Origin: Lutraria lutraria
Taxonomy: Eukaryota > Mollusca > Bivalvia > Venerida > Mactridae
Assembly: GCA_964023205.1 (NCBI GenBank)
Contig: OZ026835.1
Coordinates: 34,889,380-34,953,379 of the forward strand
Direction of reading: 5' to 3'
Length of the DNA: 64,000 bases
Positions 10,633 to 21,840 of this stretch are shown one piece after another (position 1 is the first letter of the stretch; each line of letters opens with the position of its first letter). The notes under the pieces were generated by a model. That model was not told the origin of the DNA and made no database searches. It saw nothing but the letters and a program-made list of their open reading frames with translations. The position numbers were made by a program, and so were the translations under genes.

Positions 10633-13600
10633 ATTCATTACATCTTTTTCGCGAATATGATAAACAGATGAAAAATACAAGTTTCAAGTGTATAGACATC
10701 AACCATTCCCATAGGGGTTAATTCTCATGTGAGTTGTATTTGTTGCTCTGAATATATAAAGTGTGGTCTAGCGAGTATATTGTATGTAGGACACACATGT
10801 TTATCCATCACATCAGTGAGTGTTGTCGTAAAACATTCTCAGGTTTTGCAACAACACCATTTGATTATTTTATTTTGTATGAACCGTTAGACACGCTCCT
10901 GATGCCAGTATGTGTTATAATCGATTACTAAACATGTTTATACTTCAAATGCTATTACAAATCTAAAATGAACTCACTTGATGAAATCTAGGATTCTATG
11001 TATCTATTTATCAATGTTCCTCTGATCCTTTATCATTCTAATGTACGATTTTTACGAACAATTTGCTGTAAATTTGATCAATCAACTTATCCCATTCAAG
11101 AAACATGAACACAATACATGCTGCATTAGTTTAATTTTCTCATTCCACTGCAGAGCTTTATTGTAACTTAAAGAAAATCCAATCTCGTTTTCCTAATTTA
11201 TGTTACATTGTTTTTTGGCTTCATTTTGTCTGAAATGATATAAATTTCGCCGGTTTCACAAATTTGTAGAATGTTACAATATAATGTGATTGATGTAATG
11301 CTAGTTTGGTTTAATGCTAATAGCGTACAGTGTAGTGTATATTGTTATGCAACATGATATCATGTTATAATGCAACCGTGACAAAAATTTTATGATCTCA
11401 ACTAACACATTTGACAACTTCCAAGTTCTTCTTATTAAATATTGCTTGTGTAAAAGCTAATAACGGATCGTGCAGAAATACCGAACTTTATTAGATCCAA
11501 TGTCAATACAGACTTTCAATTACTAATCATCGTAACGTTTACTAATATCCATAATTACAAATAGACGATCTAAGCAAGCAGGTCGGTTCGTACAAGTATA
11601 GGCATTGGACGAAGCATTTTATACTAAACTGAACGCCGAGTAAAGCAACGAGACATTGCAACAGTACAGAAAACTATAGTTACGGCTTATTGTATTACAA
11701 CGGTGGAAGGAAGGGACGGAAACACTGGAACCTGTTCCCAACAGGAATAAGGGGGATCTTTTTTATTGAGTCCGAAATATTGTCAATGAATAAAGTTAAG
11801 TCAAAGTTGCGAGTCCTATTACAATCTCTAAATAACAATTTACTGATACATGTATGACTAGTAAAATAATAGTTGGAAGTGTATACAGATTGTAAACTTG
11901 TGAGATTACTTTTGAGATATACTTAATAACAACTTGGAATAACATTGATCATGACATATGTACTATGATTCTAGTTTTGACGGTCTGCGATCGAATTAAC
12001 ATTTACATTTATTCATGGTATCAATACTTTCCATTGAATTATATATTTTGATGTGTTATACTATAAACGCTTTAAAATGGACTGACCAGAACGTGTATAC
12101 TTCCAAAGTCATCATGCTGGGTACGCCACTTTCGGGAAAATCAGACAACACTCATAACCAAATTTGTTATAAATATTCAATCTTAACTTAAAAACACCTT
12201 ACGTTCACTAAAACCATCTTCTTTTTACAACTAAATCGGCCAAGATCTTGCTCTCCATCATAGAAACTATTGTCAGATTGAATTACAGATAGGACGAAAG
12301 CAAGACCAGCGAATTAGCACATAAATCTGCACGCGATGCATGATTACTAATGCACTTTACGGCTAAGCAACCTATCGATTTCAACAATCATTCCAACTAG
12401 ATTGCTTTCAGCATCATTTGTAAGATCTTTAGTTTATCCGTATCTCTGATTTTTATGGCACAAAAATAGTCTTCATCTAAGGGAAGTTTTATCAGCCTAT
12501 GCATGAATTAGACATTCAAGCTCCATATCAGTTCGTACTTCATTTGTGTGATTTAAATTAAACTCGACTCACGCAATACATTTTTTTAATTTATGGCAAA
12601 ACATATAGCATACTTGTCAAAAGTATGTAGTTTCAAGTCATTAAATAGATTAATTTATTATTTCAATAAATTTCAATTTAGTTATATTCTGTATCGGTTA
12701 TACAGATGTTCTGTTATGTCCCCCCTCTTCATGCCCTGTCATGTCGCCCTACCATGACATGCCTGGCAAGACCATGTCATGTAATTCTATGATACGCTTT
12801 CGTCTCCAACGGTCCTTTATTGATCTTTAAATTGTTTCAATAACCATTTCACTATCATGCTACTTCTAAAATATGCAATTATACAAGTATCATTCACATA
12901 AATTAAAAGTATAAAACTTTTTCTCTTTATCGCACGTAGTTAGATAAACAACCGATGTTCAAAATGGATGTCTCTATTACCTTCATATTTATCATCATGA
13001 TGCTTTAGACAGGAAACTTAGATCAAACCAGCGATACTTAATGTTTCTAAAAGTCTGCTATTCATAAGTGTTAAGTAACAGACCGCTCCCTAAAGTACTA
13101 CATTCCTCAAAATTTTCAAAACCCTGTAACCCGAAACCTACCGAACGCATAGGAACATACAAAAAGTGAATGGCCAGAAGGTATCGATTGGAACAGTCTT
13201 GAGCAAAGGGGTTTAAACATTCAAGTAGTTTGTGTCCAATATTGCATGCAAATATATTTTTCGGTCTAATATATCTAGATTCGAATGGAAAGTTATCGTA
13301 CCAAAAGCAATATATTCATTGAATATTTCAATTGAAATACAGAAGATATTGATGTTACCATGTCCTCTGGGATTATATAACCATAATATAAATATTTACC
13401 GAGAATTTCAATATCTATACACCTCTTGTGTATAGACAAACATATGAATTATATTAAGCATGGATATTTTCAATTTGTTGGCACGGACGAACACATCGAT
13501 TGTTTTAAAACCTGTATCTTCTATTTCTAACAGGTTATATTTCTAAAAACTATACAGTAAGTACAAATTAATGAATTCCTCGTTATTTTACGATTAGCAA

Positions 13601-13739
13601 GAGCATTTCCTACCAGACATGTGACACAGACAGACGATTATCTATTCGGTATTATTTTAATCCATGGTCAGGGTATTAACTTCACACCAACTGACAGTTC
13701 CATTTGGCGCGACTGAAGGCCAAAGGTGTACACCTGAGT
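10633..13739. other. Duplicated non-coding DNA, no gene recognised
   Basis: Matches 27727-30840. The part 10633-11536 has a third copy at 20372-21273. Around 12720-12790 there are clustered 'catgtc/gacatg' inverted motifs. No open frame has coding support. Confidence 0.6.
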
Positions 13740-13862
13740 GGAACCATCGACCTAGTATATTAAGCAAGCTATTTAGCATGTGATATAATTATGACCTCAT
13801 AGCTAGGTTGGATGAGTAATTATGACAAGAGGCTGTTACCACTCGACCATGGTGGGTCCCAT
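13740..13862 (-). mobile_element. Possible tRNA-like SINE head, minus strand
   Basis: On the minus strand an A-box-like 'ccatggtcgagtggtaac' is followed about 75 bases later by a B-box-like 'ggtcgatggttccactc'. The spacing is longer than in a tRNA unless an insertion is present. Duplicated in unit B near 30840-30960. Weak assignment. Confidence 0.3.
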
Positions 13863-14749
13863 TAAAGAATTTGCTAGTATAACAAAGGACTAAACATTCA
13901 CTTGACATGCGTACAAAGTGTTCATAAACAAACAAACGAGATCATAACCCAATGCGCATGCTTGGTAAAACAAGTATCGATTTTGAAAACACTTTAATCC
14001 AAATAATATGTAATATTATATAAAACCCATGATTCCAAAATCTTTTATTCAGCATTAAGACTATACTTTAATAAAAGTTATTGAAGTGTTGGCGAATTAT
14101 ACAATTGATATGCTGAACAAAAACAGATTTATAAATAAGACTTAGTGTGTTAACCTTGCTTGCAGCGTGTTCGGGAGACGAATGAACTCGTAATGTTAAG
14201 TGTGCACCTACACATCTAAATAGTTAATCGTTGGAAGTAGGCCATATTTTATTTCGGCGTAATTACAATGTTAATTGGTAGATGAAATCGAAACTTTTAA
14301 ATAAAGATACAAAATTCACTGCTGATGTTATGCTAAATATTAATGCCTGCTCTTTATCATACTAAAACGTTGAATTTCTCCACGAACAAATGAATTGGAT
14401 TTATTATCCTCTTTAATTCCATTCATTAATCGGATGTTTCATCGATGTTTTCAATAAATACAGTATGAAAATACGCTCATCCCGAACTAAAACGTTTATT
14501 CACTGCTTTCACTTAACTTAATGTGGTTAATTAATTTGTAAAATACTAAATGTTATATAAAACTTGCTTCAAATAATACACAGATGTATCAAATTCATTA
14601 ACTCTTTTCATCGACGATTATGGGCGATGAATGATTTTAATAATACATCCGTTCTTAATACATCGTAATAGTTGCCTCAGTCCATCGTGAAAGTAGGCTA
14701 CATTGCATTTAGAAGCACTTACACTCTTAACATGAATAAGATATGTGTG

Positions 14750-15100
14750 TATAAATAGAGAAACAAATCGTATTTCATTGTCACGTTTTAGAGTTTCAGT
14801 TCACAAGTTAGAAATAGAAACTAGTAGATAGCATAAACCAATAGCAGTACCTATAAATGAAAGAGAATGTAAATCTTGTTTAAATTGTTTAGAAGATGAA
14901 TTTCATTTCTTGATAGAATGTCTGTTGTATAATGATTTACGGAAAAAGATATCAAAATAATTATTATTGGAGAAGACCAAATATACCTAAATTCATAGAA
15001 CTATTGACTTCAGAAAATGCATTCAGTTAAGGAAGTTGTCCATGTGTATCTATAAATCTTTTGAAATTAGAAATGCTCTGTACATTGAATGATATTGCAA
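14750..15100 (+). pseudogene. LINE C-terminal fragment, frameshifted
   Basis: Plus-strand translation gives pieces that align in order with the C terminus of the LINE protein at 4903-7710: SRFRVSVHKLEIET with TRFRLSSHRLRIET, a CxxC...H...C cluster in CLNCLEDEFHFLIEC with CCLKLKDEMHFLFEC, then YYWRRPNIPKF, and IYKSFEIRNA with IYKAFEIRSS. A stop (after 'actagtagatag') and at least two frame changes interrupt it. It is a dead relative from the same broad LINE group. The same fragment in unit B (31845-32200) shows that it predates the duplication. Confidence 0.8.
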
Positions 15101-15174
15101 AATTAATTGTACATACTGATTAAATGTATGAAAAACTGTATACAAGTACAGAAAGGAATATCTCTGTTGGTATA

Positions 15175-15646
15175 CAGTCAAACCTGTGAAAGCGGCCACC
15201 TCCAAATAAAGGCCAATCTGTGAATAAAGCCATTTTTTTAAAAAACATTAATTAGAACAAATTTGCCTCCGAATAAAGGCAATCTGCCATAATAAAATTA
15301 AGAACAGAACAGAACAGAACATTTTATTTCTTTGACTTGAGCTGTACAGCCCATCATCATACAAAATAAATACATACATAAATAAATGTGAAAGGTGAAG
15401 AGAATATAAGAGTTGGAAGAAAAGAAAAAAAAAGTACAAGAGTCAATTATAAACCAATAGGATAATATATTATAATTATGCAAAGAAAGTATTATACTGA
15501 AACATATAGATTTGGAGGTCGAACCCAAAATAAACAAATACGCACGCACACACACGTACGCAAACAAAAATACTTAAAAAAAAAAAAAAAAATTAAGGGT
15601 CGCAATATGATTTCACAAGGTTTGCCTTTGTTCACAGGTTTGACTG
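15175..15646. mobile_element. TIR element (Tc1/mariner- or pogo-like MITE) with nested retroposon end
   Basis: Perfect 15-bp terminal inverted repeats: cagtcaaacctgtga at 15175-15189 and its complement at 15632-15646. The left end is preceded by TA, the usual target of this superfamily; the right flank reads TG. The interior carries repeated 'aataaaggc' motifs and then a minus-strand retroposon end. No transposase frame is present. The unit B copy is 32270-32751. Confidence 0.65.
15305..15580 (-). mobile_element. Minus-strand retroposon 3' end with (TTCTG)n tail
   Basis: Read on the minus strand: a hairpin 'gggctgtacagctc', then 'aaataaaat', then a (TTCTG)n-type tail seen on the plus strand as repeated 'gaaca' at 15301-15320. 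This is the layout of 3' ends of several non-LTR families. Its 5' limit is unclear; a CA-rich and poly(A) stretch lies near 15540-15592. Present in both units. Confidence 0.5.
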
Positions 15647-16559
15647 TGATGTAAAATTTTAATACCTGTACCTGTTAATCGCCATGTGAAATCGTCGTAT
15701 TTTCTGTACTAATAACGCTATTAGCCGCAAACAAATGATGTACATTGTACAAAACACATATAACGAGTAACTATTTTAGTCAGTTAGAATAACGAATTGT
15801 TCAGTTCATTTGTGAAAATAGTGATTTTCCAGTGCTAGACACATAAAGAATAGTTAAGGCATTATTTGTTAAGCGATAGTTACGTCTATCGTAAGTCTGG
15901 ACACGATTCAAGTCTTGAAGACAATTTGTCAAAGCGTGTGGTCGACTGGTCGTTGTTTCTTTCTGCTTTTCTAAATGGCGATTTTTTACTGCCGATATAT
16001 ATGTGTATTTGTGAAATCTATTCGTAGAAGATGCATCTCGCTAAATGTGAAAATGAATATACGAAAATGATCATATCGTGGGCAAATTAATCTTAATATT
16101 ATTGTCATATATTTTTTTCATACTTATGTTTTTTTTTCAGTAAGGCCTAGAGGAAAAAAACCAGCGAAAGTACTGCGATTTTCTTTTTGAAGTAAGTAAC
16201 ATTTTTCACGATCTCGACTAAATACATCATTAATTAATAATGCTTTCATATACATCGCATTACCCATATGACACTCGCTTACAAAAATGTTGATTTACGT
16301 CCTATAATGTACCTTGGGGTATGTCATCTTACGTTTATGTACCGATACCGGAACAAGGGTTCATTCGTGTACCGGCATATCAAGAGTTCAAGATGCATCA
16401 CTTACAGAATTAGGAGTTCAAGAAGATGTATCAGTTGGCTTCCGTTGTCAAGTACTTATGACTTATGATCAGTAAGAGCTAGCCCTTACCGCTGTGTACT
16501 AGTGTTTGAAACAACTCTGTAGCAGACCATTTCACATGTGTGGAAGCTATCCAACTAGC
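15647..16559. other. Duplicated non-coding DNA, no gene recognised
   Basis: Matches 32752-34068 of unit B, which has an extra 411-bp insert at 33590-34000. The insertion point in A is at about 16490. Confidence 0.6.
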
Positions 16560-16864
16560 TTAAAGACCCATTAGCTTTTTTACATTAGTAATACAGAACA
16601 ATAGATAAAAATGATAGTAAACTACAAGAAATATATTTTATTTGCTGTAAAACAATACTAACATGTTTTTCTTTAGCAACATCTCTTAAAATGTTTTTTT
16701 CTTATTTTTTGCAATATCATTGAAATATACTGATCTGCATTTCTATATGTACTTCGTGATTAAAAAAGAAAATTTTTAAAAGTCAGGTTTGCTGGAAAGA
16801 CATCTTTCTAGGTACTATAAGACCTAGTTTAAGTTTAACACCCAAAAAGCTAATGGGGCTTTAA
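16560..16864 (-). mobile_element. Palindromic MITE family M1, best-preserved copy
   Basis: The ends 'ttaaagacccattagctttt' at 16560 and 'aaaaagctaatggggctttaa' (16844-16864) form an inverted repeat of about 21 bp with one mismatch. The reverse complement matches the copies at 764-1080 and 58794-59108 through most of their length, including 'taggtctta' and 'caatgatattgcaaaaaat'. No coding capacity. The duplicate is 34069-34406. Confidence 0.8.
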
Positions 16865-18551
16865 GGAAGTTCAATTGTTCTACCTTTGTGTGCGCCTCGG
16901 GTCTTTCTCCAATAGTAAAACAGGACAAGTTGACAAAATTTAATGACCCAAGAAAAACTCCAATTAAATACTGATTGAAGAGTTAAAAATGTACCATTTC
17001 CAAATGTATAATCTGTATTTAACATATATTACGGACATTTTTGACAAAGGCAACAACTCTTACAAAAATAATGTCTCGTACGAAGTTGTATCAAATTACT
17101 TCTGTTTACTGTTGCTTCTGCTGTTCTTGAAGTGATCATCTTTTAATAATGTTTATACACAATGCTAATACTCCAAAGTGAATGACACTGTAATTCGAAC
17201 AGAATCATTAATCATGGAAGCAATACTAGTTTTGTAAAGCCTCCATTCTAATCAATTTTACCCGTATTAATTAAGTATTAATTAGCGGTCATTGTTTTTA
17301 TGCATTTTACGCATGTAGCATCTTAAAGAAAATACCAATTTTGACGCAATTATGGAGTCCTTGACTAGAGTGCACTTCGAATTGTCTGTACATTGTCAAT
17401 GTCAATGCACCCTACTGAGTGTAACATGCACCAAATGCACGTACCAAAATATAATAATGAACAAACCTCACATTGTCAGCAGCAGACTTTGAGTCTTAAT
17501 CTAATTGATAATTATGTTTCCTTATAAACCATTAACCGTGGTGTACCTTAGTGCATAATAATGGCAAAAGTTCTGTATTGTGTAATTGTTTATTACGCGA
17601 GAAAGATTGCACCTATCAACTTGTCTTTGTTCGAGACGCATGAACACAATGCACCCCACATCCCGTTGTAAATTCACTGTCACAGGAAAGCGCTTTGTGT
17701 TATCTAAATAAAATTCAATTTCGCTTTTCTGATTTACATTCATTAGGTTCTTGTTTTATTTTTTCGGAATTGACATCGATCTTGTCTATTTCACCAATGT
17801 GTGGTTTATTACTATGTAACGTGATAGATTTCTTGTTAATCTGATTTCATGCATGCCTGCATTATCTTGTTTCTAACTTTGCTGAAATGCAATTTGTATG
17901 AATCAATTACAACCGGATTTTGTAAAACCACTTGTTTCCATATGTGTCTATTGTTGAGGGCATTTTTTCATGTATTCTATTTTAATTTACAATATATTTT
18001 TCTCATATACACAGCCTCCGCCTAAGGGGCTCAGAATACTGGCGTTCTATGTTGTCATAGTAACGATTTAATCAGAAAATAAACCCAGAATGATAACACG
18101 AATAATTGAAACTATCATCTACTGTAATTTCGTGAAATTCGCTTGAAAAAATAGTTTTACGTCAAAAATTTATATACGTGTTCAGTCACCTTAAGTATGT
18201 ACATGGATGTAAATAATGTTACAGATTTTCTTATTCACAAAAGTTTAAAAAACACTTTATAATGATTGTATCAATACTTCAAACTTCTTTTCGAATTGAT
18301 TTACCATTTTCTAAGATCGAGACATAAAGAACATCATCAAACGCCACGTGAAGAATTTTGTCAAAGCAAATATCAAATATTACGAATGTTGTTTTCCAGA
18401 AAAGGATTCCAAAAGTCACATCATATAAATGATCCCTTAAGATACCACGACCGGAAGCTAATCCTTCATCTATGTTATGAACATTCAAAACGAACAGCTC
18501 AGTTTACATAAAATGTGGATACGAAAAAAACTAAATCTACGGAATACGTGT
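16865..18551. other. Duplicated non-coding DNA, no gene recognised
   Basis: Matches 34407-36101. Small open frames here (for example 17522-17743 on the minus strand) are kept in B only through DNA identity. Confidence 0.6.
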
Positions 18552-18675
18552 AGGGCCACAGCGATCTCGCCCCTTGCTTTTTGACTAGCCTAAGAACAAT
18601 AACGCGATATTTCATGTTACAGTATCGTGTCTTTTTCTGTCCATTAAAGCCTAGGAGCGAGATCGCTGTGGCCCT
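18552..18675. mobile_element. 124-bp MITE with perfect 19-bp TIRs
   Basis: The terminal repeats agggccacagcgatctcgc (18552-18570) and its exact complement (18657-18675) are far more GC-rich than the surroundings. No coding capacity. The unit B copy is 36102-36225 with both TIRs intact. Confidence 0.75.
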
Positions 18676-19382
18676 ATCCGGATTCCAGATTAAATTGCTA
18701 GGTGCAATACGTCTAAATTTTCAGAACAAACACCATATCCACAACGAAACCAAACACGGCTCTTAGATATATTGAATTTATTACATGTGACATTTTCAGG
18801 AAATCTATTTTTACAGTCTTTTGAATCATTCTCACATTTATTATGCTTTATTGTTATAAGTGAATAAATTCTAATCTCATTCTAGTGATTTATGTTCCAA
18901 TATAGGCGTTTTATGCATCGCAATTGACAGAAAACTCGTATGTTTCACCAATTGGACAATAAAGTGGTATAATGTGATGCCATGATTGTCTGACATATTG
19001 TACGTTTGTTCATCTCGTTAAGAGTTCTGTATTTGAATACACTAGTGAACAATACTCTGTGAAGTGATACAATTTTAATTTTTTTCCACAAGATGAAATC
19101 TGATATGTCGCAGAAGCTCATCTAGATAAGTCACACAGTATCTATACATAAAGAGAGAATTGTCGTTTATTATTATTAACTTCAGATTAGCAGGTTGTTG
19201 AGTCTAGATTGACATATGATTGGATAATGTCAGTATTTTGTGGGATTAAGCAATAATACAAGATACGTAAATACATTATTTAGGTGTTATTTTGCGTTTT
19301 ATTACTATTCTGGTTAATTGTCGATTTGTGTGGACATACGGATTTATTTCAAGGGACCTTTCCCAGGATTCTGGTTGTACAT
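18676..19382. other. Duplicated non-coding DNA, no gene recognised
   Basis: Matches 36226-36954. The main difference is an expanded TTA/ATT run in B (36718-36741). Confidence 0.6.
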
Positions 19383-19911
19383 AAGGGCTGAGTACCGGTT
19401 CACGTATCGTATCGAATACCGGTTTATAGGGTTCGGTTGATATAACGTATCGAACAAATATCGATCAAAACAAAAATGAATTTTAAAAACATATTTTGGA
19501 CCGTGTTTTGTGAATTTTCGTCAAATAAAAAGTTGTGACGCATGTATAAAACCTACCTACTGTCAACCATAAGAAGAAAATAGTTTTTTTTTGCAGTTCA
19601 GCATGAGTGCTTGGCATGCCTGCTGAATTAACATTAGGTACTTCCCTTATTATTACGTATATAAGTATTCTACGCAGCCAAATTTGATTTGTATCAAGTA
19701 CCTTTGCCAATAACAGTCAATGTTTCTCAGTATTTCTGTTTTTATTTCATAAGTATATTCGATATCCGATATATCATTTGATGTTCTATACTTAAAGTAT
19801 AGAACATCAAATGATATATCGGATATCGATCATCAAATGATATATCGGATATTGATCATTCTGTATCGATACAAATATCGTATCGATCATTTTTATCGAT
19901 ACTCAGCCCTA
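19383..19911. mobile_element. hAT-like non-autonomous element
   Basis: The ends are 'agggctgagta' and 'tactcagccct', and unit B preserves the outer T/A ('tagggctgagta' at 36955). TIRs starting TAGGGCTG are common in hAT-superfamily elements, but I could not see a convincing 8-bp target duplication. The subterminal regions are full of 'cgtatcga' and 'tatcgat' motifs. No transposase is present. The B copy (36955-37397) is about 85 bp shorter because it lacks the palindrome at 19759-19829. Confidence 0.55.
19759..19829. repeat. Perfect 35-bp-arm palindrome, unit A only
   Basis: The arms 19759-19793 and 19795-19829 are exact reverse complements around a single base. A further direct copy of 'atcaaatgatatatcggat' follows at about 19831-19852. 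Unit B has only one copy of this sequence (around 37318-37338), so the palindrome arose by inverted duplication in A or collapsed in B. Confidence 0.9.
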
Positions 19912-20249
19912 ATTTTAAAATTAGCTGTGAATAGCTGTTGACCGACACATATTTTCTTTCGATTTTTGCATGCAATAATACTGTTATTGTGTTTGGAACT
20001 TACCTTTAATTTTGACGTCAGGGTGCAGTTTACATGATAAACACTTATATATAAACATAAGTCATATTTGGACTATAATTAATCATTACATTTCTTCAGT
20101 ACATTATGGTTTATGCGCTACTGGCTTGAAATGTGTATATTAAAGTGGTACTTAATTTGAACTTAACTCTACTGCTTCACGCATGTTACTGTCGTAATAT
20201 ACAATGCAGACATGGGCATAAAGTCAAGATTAGGATGTACTCGTAATAA

Positions 20250-21273
20250 CTGAATAATGTGGGGTAGCTTGGTAGTAGCTTGCGGATAGAATGTAGTTAC
20301 TACTGGTTAAGGCCCAAATAAAATCCAGGGAAGCTGGTTAGGATTACTACCCGCCATGATATGACTCATGATTCATTACATCTTTTTCGCGAATATGATA
20401 AACAGATATAAAATACAAGTTTCAAGTTTATAGACATCATCCATTCCCATAGGGGTTAATTCTCATGTGATGTGTATTTGTTGCTCTGAATATATAAAGT
20501 GTGGTCTAGCGAGTATATTATATGTAGGACACTCATGTTAATCCATCACATCAGTGAGTGTTGTCGTAAAACATTCTCAGGTTTTGCAACAAAACCATTT
20601 CATTATTTTATTTTGTATGAACCGTTAGACACGCTTCTGATGCCAGTATGTGTTATAATCGATTACTAAACATGTTTATACTTCAAATGCTATTATATAT
20701 CTAAAATGAACTCACTTGATGAAATCTAGGATTCTATGTATCTATTTATCAATTTTCCTCTGATCCTTTATCATTCTAATGTACGATTTTTACGAACAAT
20801 TTGCTGTACATTTGATCAATCAACTTATCCCATTCAAGAAACATGAACACAATACATGCTGCATTAGTTTAATTTTCTCATTCCATTGCAGAGCTTTATT
20901 GTAACTTAAAGAAAATCCAATATCGTTTTCCTAATTTATGTTCCATTGTTTTTTGGCTTCATTTTGTCTGAAATGATATAAATTTCGCCGGTTTCACAAA
21001 TTTGTAGAATGTTACAATATGATGTGATTGATGTAATGCTAGTTTGGTTTAATGCAAATAGCGTACAGTGTAGTGTATATTGTTATGTAACATGATATCA
21101 TGTTACAATGCAACCGTGACAAAAATTGTATAGTCTCAACTAACACATTTGACAACTTCCAATTTCTTCTTATTAGATATTGCTTGTGTAAAAGCTAATA
21201 ACGGGTCGCGCAGAAATACCGAACTTTATTAGATCCAATGTCAGTACAGATTTCAATTACTAATCATCGTAAC
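20250..21273. repeat. Third, partial copy of the duplicated unit (matches 10512-11536)
   Basis: It starts at 'ctgaataatgtgg' (as at 10512) and ends at 'aatcatcgtaac' (as at 11536), and sits exactly between units A and B. It shares unit A's deletion junction ('gatatgactcatgattcatt') but agrees with unit B at several single-base differences, for example 'gggtcgcgcag' near 21207 and 'gatttcaattac' near 21248. Confidence 0.9.
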
Positions 21274-21530
21274 TAATTACTGACAATATTTATATCCTTC
21301 ACAAATCAACATGTCGGATTTAACAACTAGTTTTATTCGCTTCAGCTTGTGAGGCCGTGGAAATGGGATACTTTCTTATCATATTTAACATATGTAACAT
21401 TTTTACCTAATTCAATACTTAAACAAACATTAGAGCAAAGGTTATTTAACTATTCTATTTATTATACATGTAGTTAGTGTGGTAACATAATACTTTATTA
21501 GTATCTGGTAATGTATTTTTCTAAAGTCCC

Positions 21531-21840
21531 GTTAGATTTTTTGGTTGTTATAAAAGAATTAAAATAGGTCTTATTTTATCTAGAAAGATGTCTGATCAGT
21601 GAAACTGACTTTTACTTGCAATAAAACCCTTCCGAGAATTAACTTTTTTTTAATCTCGAAGTACATACAGACATGTAGCACGGTATTGTTTCAATGATAT
21701 TGCAACAAATAAGCAACTGACAACATTTTTACGAGCATTATGTAAAATAGGTTTAGAGCCATTTAAATGTATTTCTTATCTTTTACCATCATTTTCTCTA
21801 TTGTTCTGTGTTAATGTATTCGCTGACCTAATGTGCGTTT
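21531..21840 (+). mobile_element. Palindromic MITE family M1, unit B copy
   Basis: Duplicate of 764-1080, with the same internal motifs and a degraded right end. Confidence 0.6.

Larger units (their letters stand above)
489..20246. repeat. Tandem segmental duplication, unit A
   Basis: This 19.8-kb segment is repeated in direct orientation at 21277-37732. The left homology edge is 'ttactgacaatattt' (489 and 21277). The right edge is 'gtactcgtaa' (ending 20246 and 37732). Most 60-base rows differ from unit B at only a few positions. Collinear blocks are 489-4902 with 21277-25669, 8338-9482 with 25666-26814, 10591-10628 with 26815-26852, and 10633-20246 with 27727-37732. Unit A is longer mainly because of the LINE at 4903-8337 and the 1.1-kb segment at 9483-10590. 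No host gene was recognised inside. Confidence 0.95.

Noticed and set aside
13232..13435. 67-codon frame conserved at 30338-30541
   Set aside because: Same reason: both units are nearly identical over the whole region, coding or not.
15248..15567. Overlapping minus-strand frames rich in Phe, Leu and Tyr
   Set aside because: They run through the nested retroposon end, poly(A) and CA-rich sequence. The hydrophobic composition comes from the T-rich strand.
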